DNA of 64,000 bases from Welwitschia mirabilis (taxonomy: Eukaryota > Gnetophyta > Gnetopsida > Welwitschiales): contig JBOZIK010000001.1 in the NCBI GenBank assembly GCA_051453625.1, positions 73,432,080 through 73,496,079 on the forward strand. Reading direction: 5' to 3'. The notes under the pieces were generated by a model. The model saw only the letters and a list, made by a program, of their open reading frames with translations. It searched no databases and was not told the DNA's origin. Each line of letters begins with the position of its first letter. Position 1 is the first letter of the stretch. The translations under genes were made by a program, and so were the position numbers. Positions 10,285-22,849 of this stretch are shown piece by piece.

Positions 10285-13200
10285 CAAGGTAAATATAGTG
10301 TGACTTCGGCTACTGAAAAGGTTGAAATTATTTGATCCCACATGGCGATGTTCTATAAAACATCAGGTAAGCTCTTTTTTCAGAAAATAGCCAAAGCTCT
10401 TGATTGTAGGAGAAAAACAGCAAAACAATTATTTAACCAGCATAAAAAGAATGCCGAAGAGATGCACCTTCTCCTGCTGCAATCAAGGAAAGTGCATGGG
10501 CTGGTGACAACACGACTTCCTCTTTGATGCCTTCAACATAAGTTCCCTGTACATAAAAATAAAAATTAAAAACATATAAATTAATTACAGCATATTTTGC
10601 TATTTTAGACTTGAATTACAAGTCAGGCAACATAAAAATTTGGAATGGAGAATTTGTGCTGCAAAAGATTGAGATTATTAACTAGTAAACAATAGCATTG
10701 TGTACAGTAATACAGCTTGCTTTTTAGTAACTACATGACATGAGTAAGTGTCTGTACAGCAAGTGATGGTACTCAACCTATCGAATCAATCTAATTAGAT
10801 TTTATAATCCTGCAACATAGAATGGCCTAAATGGCATGTCATACTTTCAAAGAGTTAATGCAATTTGTGTCAAATCCATGCATGTTCTATGGGCCATATA
10901 ATAACAAGTTTCCAATACCATCATGAAATAAGTTTTGTATAATTTTATCATTAAGTTTAGTACAAGCATCATTTCATGGCTTCTAGTACTACCAAAAAGC
11001 AAGACATGAGTAAAAATTTGAAGATATTATGTCCTTTAGTTGATGAAGCACGTTATGACATGCCTGAAATAAATGATCAACAGAATATGCAAATGGCAGT
11101 GTCTTTCAATTCTACCTGATCTAGTCTATAGAATGAATAAAATAAATTAGGCACCTGAGCATCTTCTCTGATCCTTAAGTTTTGTCCTATAGGATCCAAC
11201 AAATCATTTATCACCTGCAATTAAAAAAAGAAAAAAAAAATCTTTCATCAAATTTTGACCCTTTTATGCTTATAAGATTGTGCAGTCAAACATTCTCTAT
11301 ATGGATGACTTCTGTTGAAGATCACATTAAAATATGAAACAAAATTTACCTCATTGTAAATTTCAAGGTAGGATACACGAAGAAGAAATTCTTGTCCAGG
11401 AGTCTGCAAATTAAAACAGATGACATAAAAATAATCAGCCACTTTCAAACTAAATATTATAATAGTTATTCTTTCTGCATAATATTATTTTTTCCCTTGC
11501 AAGTTTATTTTGTTTTATTCTTTAATGCCAGTAACTTGCCAATCATATTCTAAATTTATTGCCTCTGATCCATGGAATATTCACATTTAGAAACTTCCTA
11601 GTTCTGTCACTAGTAGGATTCCTATAAATATGTTATTTAAACCTTTGCAATTTCACATTCATGTGTTATTTTCTACATTTGTTCTGTTTTCTAGAATTTC
11701 CTTTTGAAGTTTTGGCAAATCAATTTAATGTCAAGAAAACTTCTAATGCAGAGTGAACATGTGTGATATCAGAAAGGCAAATATTTCCAACTCTTTACTA
11801 AAGGACCAGCATCAAACAACCACAGTTGTCTATTAAAGATTACTTAGCCAATGACCCAGACTGCATGCATTGTCAAAACAACTAGTACACAACACCGTCT
11901 ACACAACACATGGTAACAAGCACCAGAAAACCTCTATTTAGAAATAAAACAGCATAAATGCAACCTCTGATCTGCTGCAACATTTCCAAAAGGCAAATAA
12001 AGCAGTCTATGAAGCGTAGCTTCACAGTTCAAAATTACATTTCTTTTTTATAGTGTAATTGTAAGAATATTGTTTAATTGCAAGAACAAACTTAATTCAC
12101 TCCAATAGCACCACTGTTTTCACTTTTCACATTAGGTCAGTTTTCTATTAGAAAATTAACACACTGCATCACCAGATCTAGGGCTTATAGTTAAGTTTTC
12201 GTCTAAGAAAATAGCTCACAACCTCTTAGACATGCAAAGAAATACACAGAAATAAAGAACCAAATAATGTTTCCAGAAGACCAACCTCTAAATAATGATG
12301 AATCAGATGCCATATTTGAGGCTTTTGGATCAAAAGCAAGATGGGTATAATACAGCAAAATTAATGGTTTCTAAATGTGAATGTAGCTGGACTTCAACAA
12401 ACTAACCTATTTGATATATTATTTACTATGTTAAAAATAACAAGGAACCTCTAAAGTACAATCACACTAGTGTGATAGACAAAGTTTTAAATAAAGTTGA
12501 AAACAATATGCATCAACTCCATAGCTGCTGCACAGTGAATATTTTTAGGAATATTAACTTCACAACTCAAGTCTTACAAACATGTGTAGTTTCATAAATG
12601 AAAAGGCGTGTGGAATATTGTTCTGCATATCAAACAACTGTGATTGTTTAGTGACTAAATCAAACCTCATTCTATGACATTATTCAAAATACAAAGCAAT
12701 GAATAAATAGCTGGTAGCCACAAGTAGCAACTCACACAAAGTTATCTTACATCTTGAATAATATCAAAGACTTCTTTGATTGCCAGAGGAATAACACCAG
12801 GAGATTTATGGTCGCCCTACAGATAGATAACAAGAAAATAAAGTTAGGCTACTTGGTAAAAATAAGTAAAAGTTTACAATGTATAACTTTGCATTTTACG
12901 TGGTACTCTCTTCAGTAAAACAGATGCAAAGAGAAGATAAAACTAAGGTGCTCTATATCTGCTTTTATCATTTTAAGACATTCTAGAGAAATTCTACGTA
13001 ACGAATCTTGTCTATTTTGATGATCCTTCCAAAAGATTAGCATAAAAGATAGATGCAAACATGATAGGAAAACACCAAAAAATAAATAAATAAATAAATA
13101 AATCCCTCATTCATTTCATAAGACCACTTGTTAATTTCATAAGACTGTTCAAATAATATTTACTTTTACTAGAAATCTTTATTGTTTCATAATTCAAGAT

Positions 13201-16200
13201 TGTCTTTTTGGTTTGCAAAGAATGCACTAAGCTCTCCTGTTGCATGTTAGCATCAAGGAGACAGAGTGCCACTTCCAACCTCTACAATGAATCAGCATTC
13301 TAGCTAGCCACCCACCAAAAAAATTGAGTCAGTCATCTCTTCATTGAATTTTGACCAAGAAAAACTATTGGAAAAGGGTGAGGGAAGCAAGTATTGAAGG
13401 GTCAATTTTAGTTCACAGCAATGACTAAAATGTCGCGACATGTCGCCAAAAAAGGGCGACATTTTGAAATTGAAAATGTCTTTAAGTCGGCCGACATTTT
13501 GAAAAAGTCGGCGACATTTCCGACATTTTTGACTTTTTGCCGACATTTTGCCGACTTTTTCAGAATGTCTTGCACAGGTACCGTTAAAACTATTTTTTGG
13601 CAAAAAAACAATTTTCTGCGCAACAAACCAATGAACAGCGAGTAATATTGTGGGGAAAAATCACAATTTTCTTATGTAAAATCCATTTTTGCTAGTAGAG
13701 CATTGATTGATCGCACATCTTATTAAATTAATAAGCTTTGTATTTTTTTGAGAAAAACAATTGCCGACATGTCTCCCCGACACGACTTTTTGAGCCTACC
13801 GACATTTTAATTTGCTGACATTTTACTCATTGGCTCACAGTGACAGGTGAATAGCATATGTATGACAAGTGAAGGTAGTGGGAATACTTGTACAATGCCT
13901 AATGGAGGGCAAGAATCTGGTTTTCATACAGAAACTAACCACTCCCACATTACTCACCCATAGATAACAAATTATGCTTTAATGGTTCGAATATGCCCTG
14001 CTAGATTACTGACAACACATGTCTAACAGAAATAAATTAGCGTAACAATCTGATGAATAACCATATGACAAAAATTGGCCTGAAAAAATTTCATTTGTAG
14101 ATTTTTATTCCAAAAATGTGAATCTAAAGTTACAAAAACAAATTAAAAACAAGAAACAAAATGGAGCACTTTATTCTAAAGGTAAAAATGCTTACATGCA
14201 TAGTATGTGTCTTCCCACTACTTGTTACTCCGTAAGCAAAAACTGTACCTGAAAAGCATCACCATGTTTGAGGTTCAAGTTCTTTCGTACCATGAAAATG
14301 GTAACAAAGTCCACATAAAGAATTTTCTGAAGAAGTAAACTATAATACTCTCCATGGAAAATGTCATTTTCTAAAAAAGATGAATTTAATAAATAATTAA
14401 GCCTTCGACTGTTAGCAAATACATGGAAATTGCTGTTTGCTTGGCAACAATGGATTTTAGCTTTTAACCATAGTCATTTAAAATCATGCTACAGTCTTCA
14501 GAGTTAACAATTTAGGTTGTGTAGCCTTGTTATTTCCTTTGCTTTGCATGTTTAATAAGTGAATTCTTATACTAGTAAGGAAATAAAATTATTTATTTAT
14601 CAACCTAGCATATCCTTTTATGAAGACACCCTATGTCATAATTTATAAATTTAAAGGCTATTTTTATATAGTTTAATTTTTTTGCCTTGCAGCTTGGATG
14701 GTATGGTTTTTATAGGTGTCATGATGGGGAGAGATTCCCCTCATCACTTCTCCTGTGGCATATTACAAGTTTTGTGCTTTAAAATTGAACCTTTAAAGCC
14801 TCTAATAGCATGTCAATTGTTAAGAGACATTAAGACTTTGCTGCAGATTGGCACCATGTACAGATGTCCTCTGCAAATTCCTATCAAATACATTGCAAGT
14901 AACACTTGCCATATTTAGAAATATATAATTCAAAAACTAGTTATCATATAAGCATAAAGAAATCATCTTAGTGGTTCTAATCAACCAAACAACCATATCT
15001 GATTTTCAGATATTGCAGAAAATAGGTAACCAGATGCAGGGTAAACAAAGAAAATCCTTTTGGAGCAAGGAGTTGTACTAGTGTTTTCTGAATTTGTAGA
15101 AATCCAGCATCATTATAAGAGTGTAAACAGTTATGGTAGTCAAAAATGTCATATTATTGCTAAACGATATGGCAAAGTTCCATGAACAAATGATGGTTAA
15201 AGGAAGATTTCAAAATGGTTCATCAGTATAGCAAAATGCTAAAGATTAAGCTGACTAATTTATAGTTCAAATAACAAGCTTGATAATCACTTGTANNNNN
15301 NNNNNNNNNNNNNNNNNNNNNNNNNNNNNNNNNNNNNNNNNNNNNNNNNNNNNNNNNNNNNNNNNNNNNNNNNNNNNNNNNNNNNNNNNNNNNNNNNNNN
15401 NNNNNNNNNNNNNNNNNNNNNNNNNNNNNNNNNNNNNNNNNNNNNNNNNNNNNNNNNNNNNNNNNNNNNNNNNNNNNNNNNNNNNNNNNNNNNNNNNNNN
15501 NNNNNNNNNNNNNNNNNNNNNNNNNNNNNNNNNNNNNNNNNNNNNNNNNNNNNNNNNNNNNNNNNNNNNNNNNNNNNNNNNNNNNNNNNNNNNNNNNNNN
15601 NNNNNNNNNNNNNNNNNNNNNNNNNNNNNNNNNNNNNNNNNNNNNNNNNNNNNNNNNNNNNNNNNNNNNNNNNNNNNNNNNNNNNNNNNNNNNNNNNNNN
15701 NNNNNNNNNNNNNNNNNNNNNNNNNNNNNNNNNNNNNNNNNNNNNNNNNNNNNNNNNNNNNNNNNNNNNNNNNNNNNNNNNNNNNNNNNNNNNNNNNNNN
15801 NNNNNNNNNNNNNNNNNNNNNNNNNNNNNNNNNNNNNNNNNNNNNNNNNNNNNNNNNNNNNNNNNNNNNNNNNNNNNNNNNNNNNNNNNNNNNNNNNNNN
15901 NNNNNNNNNNNNNNNNNNNNNNNNNNNNNNNNNNNNNNNNNNNNNNNNNNNNNNNNNNNNNNNNNNNNNNNNNNNNNNNNNNNNNNNNNNNNNNNNNNNN
16001 NNNNNNAAATATTGTTAAGAAGAAATACAAACACAAATATCTGAACTGTTCTTCCACAATGTTTCATTGACATGTACAAAGATAAAGCCTTTTTTTCACA
16101 AATTGATACTAAAACTGTATCATAAAGTAGTTGCTGTAGCATAACTTTCTGAGATTCGAAAACAATAAATTATTGAAATGCATTTCCAAGCTATAATGAA

Positions 16201-19200
16201 CACTGTGGAGCGTTTTGTGCCTTTAAGAATCATCTTTGAAATGTGAAAAACGTTTATGCAAATGAATATGTGTTCATTTATTTAGTTTAAAATATGAGTT
16301 TTACCTACTTATCTTTTCCTCCTTCTTGTCAATTTGATTTTATGGTGGTATAAGTATGTTAGTGTTTATCAGGAACTTCCAAAGTCCTTGTTTCATCTGA
16401 GCATTTAGGGTGGAGATGGGGGCAAAAAAAAGAAAATCCTTCTGAAAGCAGGATACAAAGTGCCAGACCAAGAAAGAAGTTGGTGGAGGACTGCTATTTT
16501 TCAATATAGTCAATCAGAGAAATCTGATATTTCCATCAGAATATACAAAATAATAATGAACCTTTTCCACCATGAATAAATTAATTTGAATAACTTCTAC
16601 TTTGAAGANNNNNNNNNNNNNNNNNNNNNNNNNNNNNNNNNNNNNNNNNNNNNNNNNNNNNNNNNNNNNNNNNNNNNNNNNNNNNNNNNNNNNNNNNNNN
16701 NNNNNNNNNNNNNNNNNNNNNNNNNNNNNNNNNNNNNNNNNNNNNNNNNNNNNNNNNNNNNNNNNNNNNNNNNNNNNNNNNNNNNNNNNNNNNNNNNNNN
16801 NNNNNNNNNNNNNNNNNNNNNNNNNNNNNNNNNNNNNNNNNNNNNNNNNNNNNNNNNNNNNNNNNNNNNNNNNNNNNNNNNNNNNNNNNNNNNNNNNNNN
16901 NNNNNNNNNNNNNNNNNNNNNNNNNNNNNNNNNNNNNNNNNNNNNNNNNNNNNNNNNNNNNNNNNNNNNNNNNNNNNTCCATCAGAATATACAAAATAAT
17001 AATGAACCTTTTCCACCATGAATAAATTAATTTGAATAACTTCTACTTTGAAGATTGCAGGTATAATGTTTTATAAATTAAATACATATCCATTGCAATT
17101 GGAGACTAAAGGCACAGAGAATCACAGAAGAGCATGGTCAGATTCTTAGCATTTAACTCCAATAATTTTGAATAAAAATGAATGGATACTTACCATTCAC
17201 TCCTTCCATAGCACCCTTGACAACATGCTTGGCAGCAACATCATAGACTCCTTTGGTTGTAGTTGCTGGTCCAAAAACTCTATCTGTTTGCCAGGCAAGA
17301 TTGTTATGGAAATGGGATGAAGCCATTCCTTGTAGCATTTTCGTACTCCAAAGAAAAATCAGTTGTTTCTGCTTTAATATTTAGCATATTTTATAAAAGC
17401 TTTTAAAAAAACGAAATGTATCATTGCAACTGTGAAAATTAGGGAAAAAACAAAAAAGTTGATAAAGAATTTATGGTTTGATCAGAAAATTAGTTGAGCA
17501 AATGTGTGCATAACAAATTTGTTTATTTCAGCTACAGTATTGAACATGTCATCTGTGGGTCCAAGCAAAAAATTTACACTCACCAAATGCGTAACAAGTA
17601 GATGGATTGTATTCACTTCTGACCAAAGTGTCTCCATCAGCATACCAGGCAATTTCGTCGCCTCTTTGGTATTCTCTTGCACTGAATAAATAGAGGACAA
17701 TAAAGTTATATGCCTGCATTCATGATGCACCGCTTCAAGAGAAACATGCAGCAATTACTCAAGCAGGAATTTATTTAGTCATATCATAACGGATCGACAC
17801 ATTACATAATCCAAGTTATCATCACTTATCATAAAACAGTAGATAACTTACATGGCAACTATGACAATGTTCCCAACAAATTTGGAAGAAAATTGAAATC
17901 ACAGTAAGTAAAACTAGACATATTTTTATTATAAGAATTAGTAGGTGGCCTATGACAATAAATATGAAGACCTGAGGTGTGCATGCAGTTATGATATTTC
18001 ATGTGATTGATCACACAGCCAAAGCTAACATGGCTGGATGCCTAAGAATTGAGGCTTCATTCCAAGGAATCCATAAAATCAAAATTAAAGTGATCATAGT
18101 TTATGTTGCTATTCAGATAAATAGTTGCTAAACTGGGGCTAGACCTTGCAATAATATAAGAATGCAGCACAATTAGAGTATACTTAAATAAAGATAAGGG
18201 TCACCTAAGTTCAAAACGGATAGGCTCACTTCTTGTAAAACCATTAAATATAAGGAAAAGTCAAGTATTACATGTCTAACTCAGGTCGATTTAACTCTTT
18301 AAGCAAGATAATTAAGGATTAGAACTTAAATTGGCAATCAGGATTCAAATTCAAACACTCAATGCCCTGCAAAGGCCCTGTTGTCTATCATAGAATAGTG
18401 AGGAGTATTCTCAACAACAGATGCTGCTAAAATTGGAAAAAATCTCTTTACGAGGACCTCCAGGAATTTAAAAAAGCAACATAGAGTGTGCCTTTCGATT
18501 TGAATCCTAATACACACGGGGCTATGTGAATCCGCTGGCTGTCTTCTGTTTGGGAGAATCAGATCAAACAAATTAATCAAATGTAACTTTTAAATGACTA
18601 TCTATTTCATTAGCAATGGGAACGAAATCAAAAGCGGATGCCAATGAGAGAACACAATCAAAATAGGGCCTCTAAACCATCAGATAGCAAAAATTAAGTC
18701 AAATTACGAAGTTGAAAAGCTAAGGATGTTGGAAGAACGGAACAAGAGAAAATAAGAAAGTCAAGCTTGTAGATAATTCAAATACTCTATAACTTTCAGA
18801 GAAAATGCTGCTAGGGTCCCGCTGAGGAAACACAGAAAAGATCACGACAGCGCTTTATTAATACATTTGAAAACTAGAGAACGTTCAAAACTAAAGAACG
18901 TCCAAAGATCCTAGAGATTTGCTGCAGAGTGCTCCTTTAGAACTGAAAATAGACCTACTGCATGCAAACCAGGTGAATAATCAAAAAGAAATAACTAAAA
19001 GTAGCTGAATTTTCTTCCCATTTCAGGGGAAACGATACCTGATAACTAGGAAAAAGGAATGGTAGTCAGTAATAAATGTAAGTAGGAACCAGCGCGAATG
19101 AAAATTCAATTCTCCAACGAAATGAAAAAACCTTTGAAAATCGCCTGTGCTACAATTTAAACAGCAAATCCAAAGCAAGGTAATAGAATTTCACCGGTCA

Positions 19201-19649
19201 ACCAAATCCTTGCAATGCAGGAAGCTAGAAGAACTTGAAAAGCAAAAGAGACAGGTATGATCACAGATCTAGCAAAACCGAGTAGCTTTGATGAAATTAT
19301 CGAAATTAAATAACCTTAGCGGGCGAAAGCGAACTGTAACGCGGACGTTTTCCTTTCCTTTACGATGCTGCTCCATGCTATCCGCAGCGGAGATCGCGAA
19401 ATCGGAAGAAGATGCGTAATTGTATAGAATGTAATCGCTGGAAGGAGACTGGCTGCGCGCACGAGAAGGCGTCACGGATCTCGCAGGTCCGTAGCTGGAT
19501 CCATACGAAGATGCTGAAGAAGCAGGTGTTAAAGCGCTCGTCGACGTATAGCGAGGCGGCATCATCATTCGGCCGCCGCTGATTGTAGGAGACGCCTTTC
19601 TGAAGCCGAAAGGTGAACTACTTCGAGGCCTGGATGACGAAGACGCCAT
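10285..19649 (-). CDS. Kinesin-7 family motor protein, N-terminal 301 residues in nine exons (gene continues left)
   Basis: Nine exons with GT-AG introns join in frame (903 nt): 19315-19649, 17584-17681, 17194-17283, 14196-14248, 12751-12816, 11350-11403, 11155-11214, 10468-10546, 10285-10352. The product is a microtubule motor of the plant kinesin-7 (CENP-E/MKRP-like) group. Residues 1-99 are Ser/Pro/Arg-rich, and the first 71 contain no Asp or Glu, which resembles an organellar transit peptide. The motor starts at VRVTVRFRPL (102-111). The ATP-binding P-loop GVTSSGKT is at 181-188, LRVSYLEIYNEVINDLLDP spans exons 6-7, and switch I NLFSSRSH is at 289-296. Switch II (DLAGSE), the rest of the motor and the coiled coil are missing. 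The last exon ends at a good splice donor, so they probably lie beyond the left edge. The start is the first ATG of exon 1, about 190 nt below a likely TATA-box start site. Family is certain by motif; the exact member and organelle targeting are inferred. Confidence 0.95.
11404..12750 (-). other. Kinesin intron 5
   Basis: A 1347-nt AT-rich intron between CAAGAT|GTAAG and CAG|ACTCCTG, with nothing recognisable inside. The smaller introns are 2 (300 nt), 6 (135 nt), 7 (608 nt) and 8 (115 nt). Confidence 0.85.
13081..13103. repeat. (AATA)n microsatellite
   Basis: About six AATA units in kinesin intron 4. Confidence 0.9.
13427..13810. repeat. CGACATTTT palindrome cluster in kinesin intron 4
   Basis: The motif (G)CCGACATTTT or its complement AAAATGTCG(G) recurs at least eight times in 13427-13560 and again near 13763 and 13799. 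A perfect palindrome CGACATGTCG lies at 13436-13445, and AAAATGTCGCG at 13427 can pair with GGCGACATTTT at 13455. CG-rich words are otherwise rare in this intron. Open frames across it (for example 13304-13603 on the minus strand) result from the repeat. It may be a short inverted-repeat element, but no terminal repeats or target duplications were identified. Confidence 0.65.
15296..16006. other. Assembly gap (711 N)
   Basis: Unknown sequence in kinesin intron 3. The flanks show no obvious overlap. Confidence 0.99.
16532..17054. other. Gap (16609-16977) flanked by identical 77-bp ends
   Basis: Sequence 16532-16608 is repeated base for base at 16978-17054. The two contig ends most likely overlap, so the 369 N are probably not real sequence and one 77-bp copy is an artefact. 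Confidence 0.9.
17682..19314 (-). other. Kinesin intron 1
   Basis: A 1633-nt intron splits the Ser codon after RFRPL (AG|T). The donor is GTTATT, weaker than the other donors, and the acceptor is a typical TTCAG. No transposon or ORF is recognised inside it. Confidence 0.85.
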
Positions 19650-20780
19650 ACGAGAAGCTGAAAATGTCCTTTCCGTTGCCGGTTAGTTAAGGACCTTTCG
19701 CCGTTATGCGTTGCATGTGGAAAAGGCTGGAAAGCGAGGAATCATCATGAGAACGAATTGCAGAGGAAGCAATGGCGAAAGAAACAAAACGGAGCAAAAG
19801 TAAAGGCAGCCAGCCGAAACGAGGATGGGAAAAGCAGAAGAGTGTAAAGAAAGCGAACAAACGATTCCAAAATTATATAAATATCAAGGAGATTTTCGCG
19901 AACGGCAAAGCGTGAAGCTTGTCTGATGCTAAAGCCTCCTTGCTTTGCTCTGCTCTTGGTTTTTTTCTTGTCTTTGCTCTGCTGTAATGTAAGGACTCCG
20001 CTTTCCTTTGGTCACTCAGGACCAATGGATTTAAACTGAGGAGCGAGAAGCGCGGTGTCGTGTAACACAAAACAAACGTTTCTGTTTCACACCGATCCTC
20101 TTACTTCTTACAGCATTTGATGCTGTAATCCTAAACGCTTGTTTACTGGATCCGGATCCTGGATTCCGCTTTTCATTTCAAAAAATTACAGTCGGACAAA
20201 ATAACAAAAGAATGAACGGGCGCCGGCGAAATACCAAGTTCATGTACATGTTCCGTCTCCGCTATTCTGGTGGCGGCCACGTCTTTCTGCCAAATTTATA
20301 TTTTTTCTTATTTTAATAGGACGCTCTCCTTAACTTGATCGAAGATCCCAGGGCGGGAACGGCCACAGGCTGCACGGCCCAGCGACTTTGAATTCAACTC
20401 ATTATTTTGAATCCGCGATATGCTTTCCGAACCTCCCTCGTAATCATTGTGTTTTTGTTTATGGAAATGAAATGGAATACATCTTTAAGTCGTGCTACCG
20501 TTGAGGCGCAACACAAACACCACGTACCATTCGACCAAATCGCTTGAGCTGTGGAACGTCCTCCGCATGACAAGTAGTTCGGAACTATCCCCACCGCTGA
20601 CGTGGCACGTCCGACTTTGGATTCTTATTTCTAAGGCCTACGCAATGAATACGTTATGTGCCTGATATGGGTTTAGAGAGTCCTCTCGTGGTTTTCTTGG
20701 GTGACGCTTGCGCCTCCTGCGCGTCGCCGGGACGGAAAACGCACGGCGTTGAGGCCTGCTGAAAACGATGATAAAGTCAG
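19650..20780 (-). promoter_or_regulatory. CpG-rich promoter and 5' UTR of the kinesin gene
   Basis: The bases upstream of the kinesin ATG are clearly richer in G+C and in CG dinucleotides than the rest of the window; compare 20220-20360 and 20690-20770 with 24000-26500. No repeat or transposon sequence is recognisable here. This fits an unmethylated promoter kept free of deamination. A gene on the plus strand driven divergently was looked for and not seen. Confidence 0.6.
19873..19879 (-). promoter_or_regulatory. Candidate TATA box of the kinesin gene
   Basis: The minus strand reads TATATAA here. Initiation about 30 nt downstream would fall near 19840 and give a 5' UTR of roughly 190 nt without an intron. 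Only the motif and its spacing support this. Confidence 0.5.
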
Positions 20781-22700
20781 GAGGTTCTGATGTTGGAAAC
20801 TTTAAATGAGATTAGTGGAATATACCACACGACGAGAATCTGTTATTATGTTGGAAATAATGAATTATGCTCTGCTCCCCGGGCTTGTCGTCACATGAGG
20901 AGGATTAAATGAGCATGCTACGAGTCGGTAAGCTCTCCCTTTCTCTTTTTTATTAAACGTTAAGCTGTTAAGTATCAGCTTAACAAGGAAATGATTTTTT
21001 TTGAAAAGTAGACTTTTTATTAACTAAAAAGCAGAGTTATGCTTTTTGATTTTAATTTTAAGAAATATCATAGAGGAGCGTTAAACACAAATAGTACTTT
21101 GATATTAATCCTTACAAATATGCAAAATGCATCATCATTCTAAGATTGCAAAGTCTATGGCTATGACGAAGCTATAAAGACACTGCAACTAAGGAAATTC
21201 TTATAAGTAAGCAATACCTCATAATCAAACATAAAGCCTTTGGAAATGAAGAAAGAACCTTAAGATCCTTGTGTCATATAAAACCATGTCCATAGTTTTT
21301 GCTTTATCCATTGGTTGTGGGCTATGTAGAGGTTGGTGCACAAAGGATATGTTATGGAATAACCATATTCTGAGGAGATGCCCATGAAATTAAGTCCTTC
21401 CCATTTGACTAGTGCTTTAATAGCTGGAGGAGTTGACTAAACTTCGATTAAGAGATGACTAAACTTCAACTAAATTTTCACCGAGACCTACTCTTTGCAA
21501 AATAGTAACTTTAAATCTTAAATCTAAAAATGTAAAGTTATTGATTCTTTGAAAAATATGATTATATCAATATTTCTAAACTATGTGAAGGATGCAAGGT
21601 CTAAAACATTGCCAAAGGAATAAATAATGTATTGAAAATTTTAGTGAATCTCCAAAAAGAATATGCTTCTAGTTTGGATGAACTCCTTAAAATGGTATAA
21701 GAACCCCAAGCATTTTAAGCCATAAAGCAATTAATGAAGCAATGTTGGAGACTCTTTTCGTTATTGTAAAAAGATAGGTAACATCTGCAAATCTTAGGTG
21801 GAGAAGTCTTCTACCAATAAGTAGACCTTGATGAACGATATACCACAAGAAGTGTTGTTGCTTTGGTAAGAAAGATAATTTTGAGATGCTTCAAACTCTT
21901 GATATCCGTCAACTCTCTAAGGTATGTGTTTACACAGGTATTTTGACATATTTGGACCAAATAATATATTTTAAGGCTATAAATGTCATGTTTAACATTG
22001 AATTATCATTAGCCAAGTTTAATCATTATAATTTCTAAAATAATAGTAAAAAGGATTGATACTCAAAATTTGTTTTATAGTTCATCCTTAGCTATGTAAC
22101 TTTTAGACTAGCAAAATTGCTTAAAAGAATTAGTACCACCAGTGTTATGTCATAAAATGGATCCTAACAAAGTTGTAGCAAAGCTGGGTTACAAACCAGA
22201 TTAAATGTTCCTAAATTAAACTTGTGACATGGGAAAAACATCAATTTAACCCAAGAACCAAAGAAGATATCAAGAAGACTAAGGATCACATGATTAATCC
22301 TAATGCCGAAGGAAATTCATGAGTGATTAAATGTAATTTATCTAAACATACTATGGACGTACTACTGTAATTAGCAATCCAACCTTTAGTTGTATAAGTG
22401 AAGCCTACTTGTGGATCTGAGGTCATGCTATCTTGCATTGAATTCTTTTTAATTCTATATCTAAACACTATCCTTTTATATTTAAATTTCTCATGGCTAT
22501 GATGAGGGATTTTCACATCATGAGGTTCTAAGCCTCCTTTTCCCCTTTCTATGCATGAGGAATCATTATTCATAATGCATCTATCTTGTTGAGCCTAAAA
22601 CCTTATTTTTATACTAAATTGCTATTTTTTTATAGTGCTTACATCATTGGTAAATGTATTTTGATCTATGTTTTATTCCATCATCAATATAATTATGATT
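20780..22700. other. No recognised gene
   Basis: AT-rich sequence upstream of the kinesin promoter. Short open frames on the minus strand (for example 22286-22573) resemble no family I know and have no splice or repeat context. Confidence 0.5.
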
Positions 22701-22849
22701 ACTAGTTATGCAAAATTCTCAAAATTCAAAAGATAGAAGAAGTTCACAACAAGTAGTGGATTCAAAAGAGGGAGGCTAACTTCCCATAACATAAAACCCA
22801 AGATCAATAGTTTACCAATGAGGATATGTCAAAATCAAAAAATCCATGT

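Larger units (their letters stand above)
12817..14195 (-). other. Kinesin intron 4
   Basis: A 1379-nt intron carrying an (AATA)n microsatellite and the CGACATTTT palindrome cluster, listed separately. Splice sites are ATGCAT|GTAAG and TAG|GGCGAC. Confidence 0.85.
14249..17193 (-). other. Kinesin intron 3, with two assembly gaps
   Basis: A 2945-nt interval between the exon ending MEGVN and the P-loop exon. It contains N runs at 15296-16006 and 16609-16977. The second is bounded by identical 77-bp sequences, so the true intron is probably shorter. No coding or repeat family is recognised. Confidence 0.85.

Noticed and set aside
13304-13645. Overlapping frames on both strands
   Set aside because: Produced by the CGACATTTT repeat inside a kinesin intron; no family resemblance.
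15267-17021. Long open frames of 137-291 codons on both strands
   Set aside because: They consist almost entirely of N runs and carry no coding information. The same applies to frames over the gaps at 32139, 42074, 48455 and 56453.
19650-20900. A divergent plus-strand gene sharing the kinesin promoter
   Set aside because: No convincing ATG with a sustained frame or splice signals was found.
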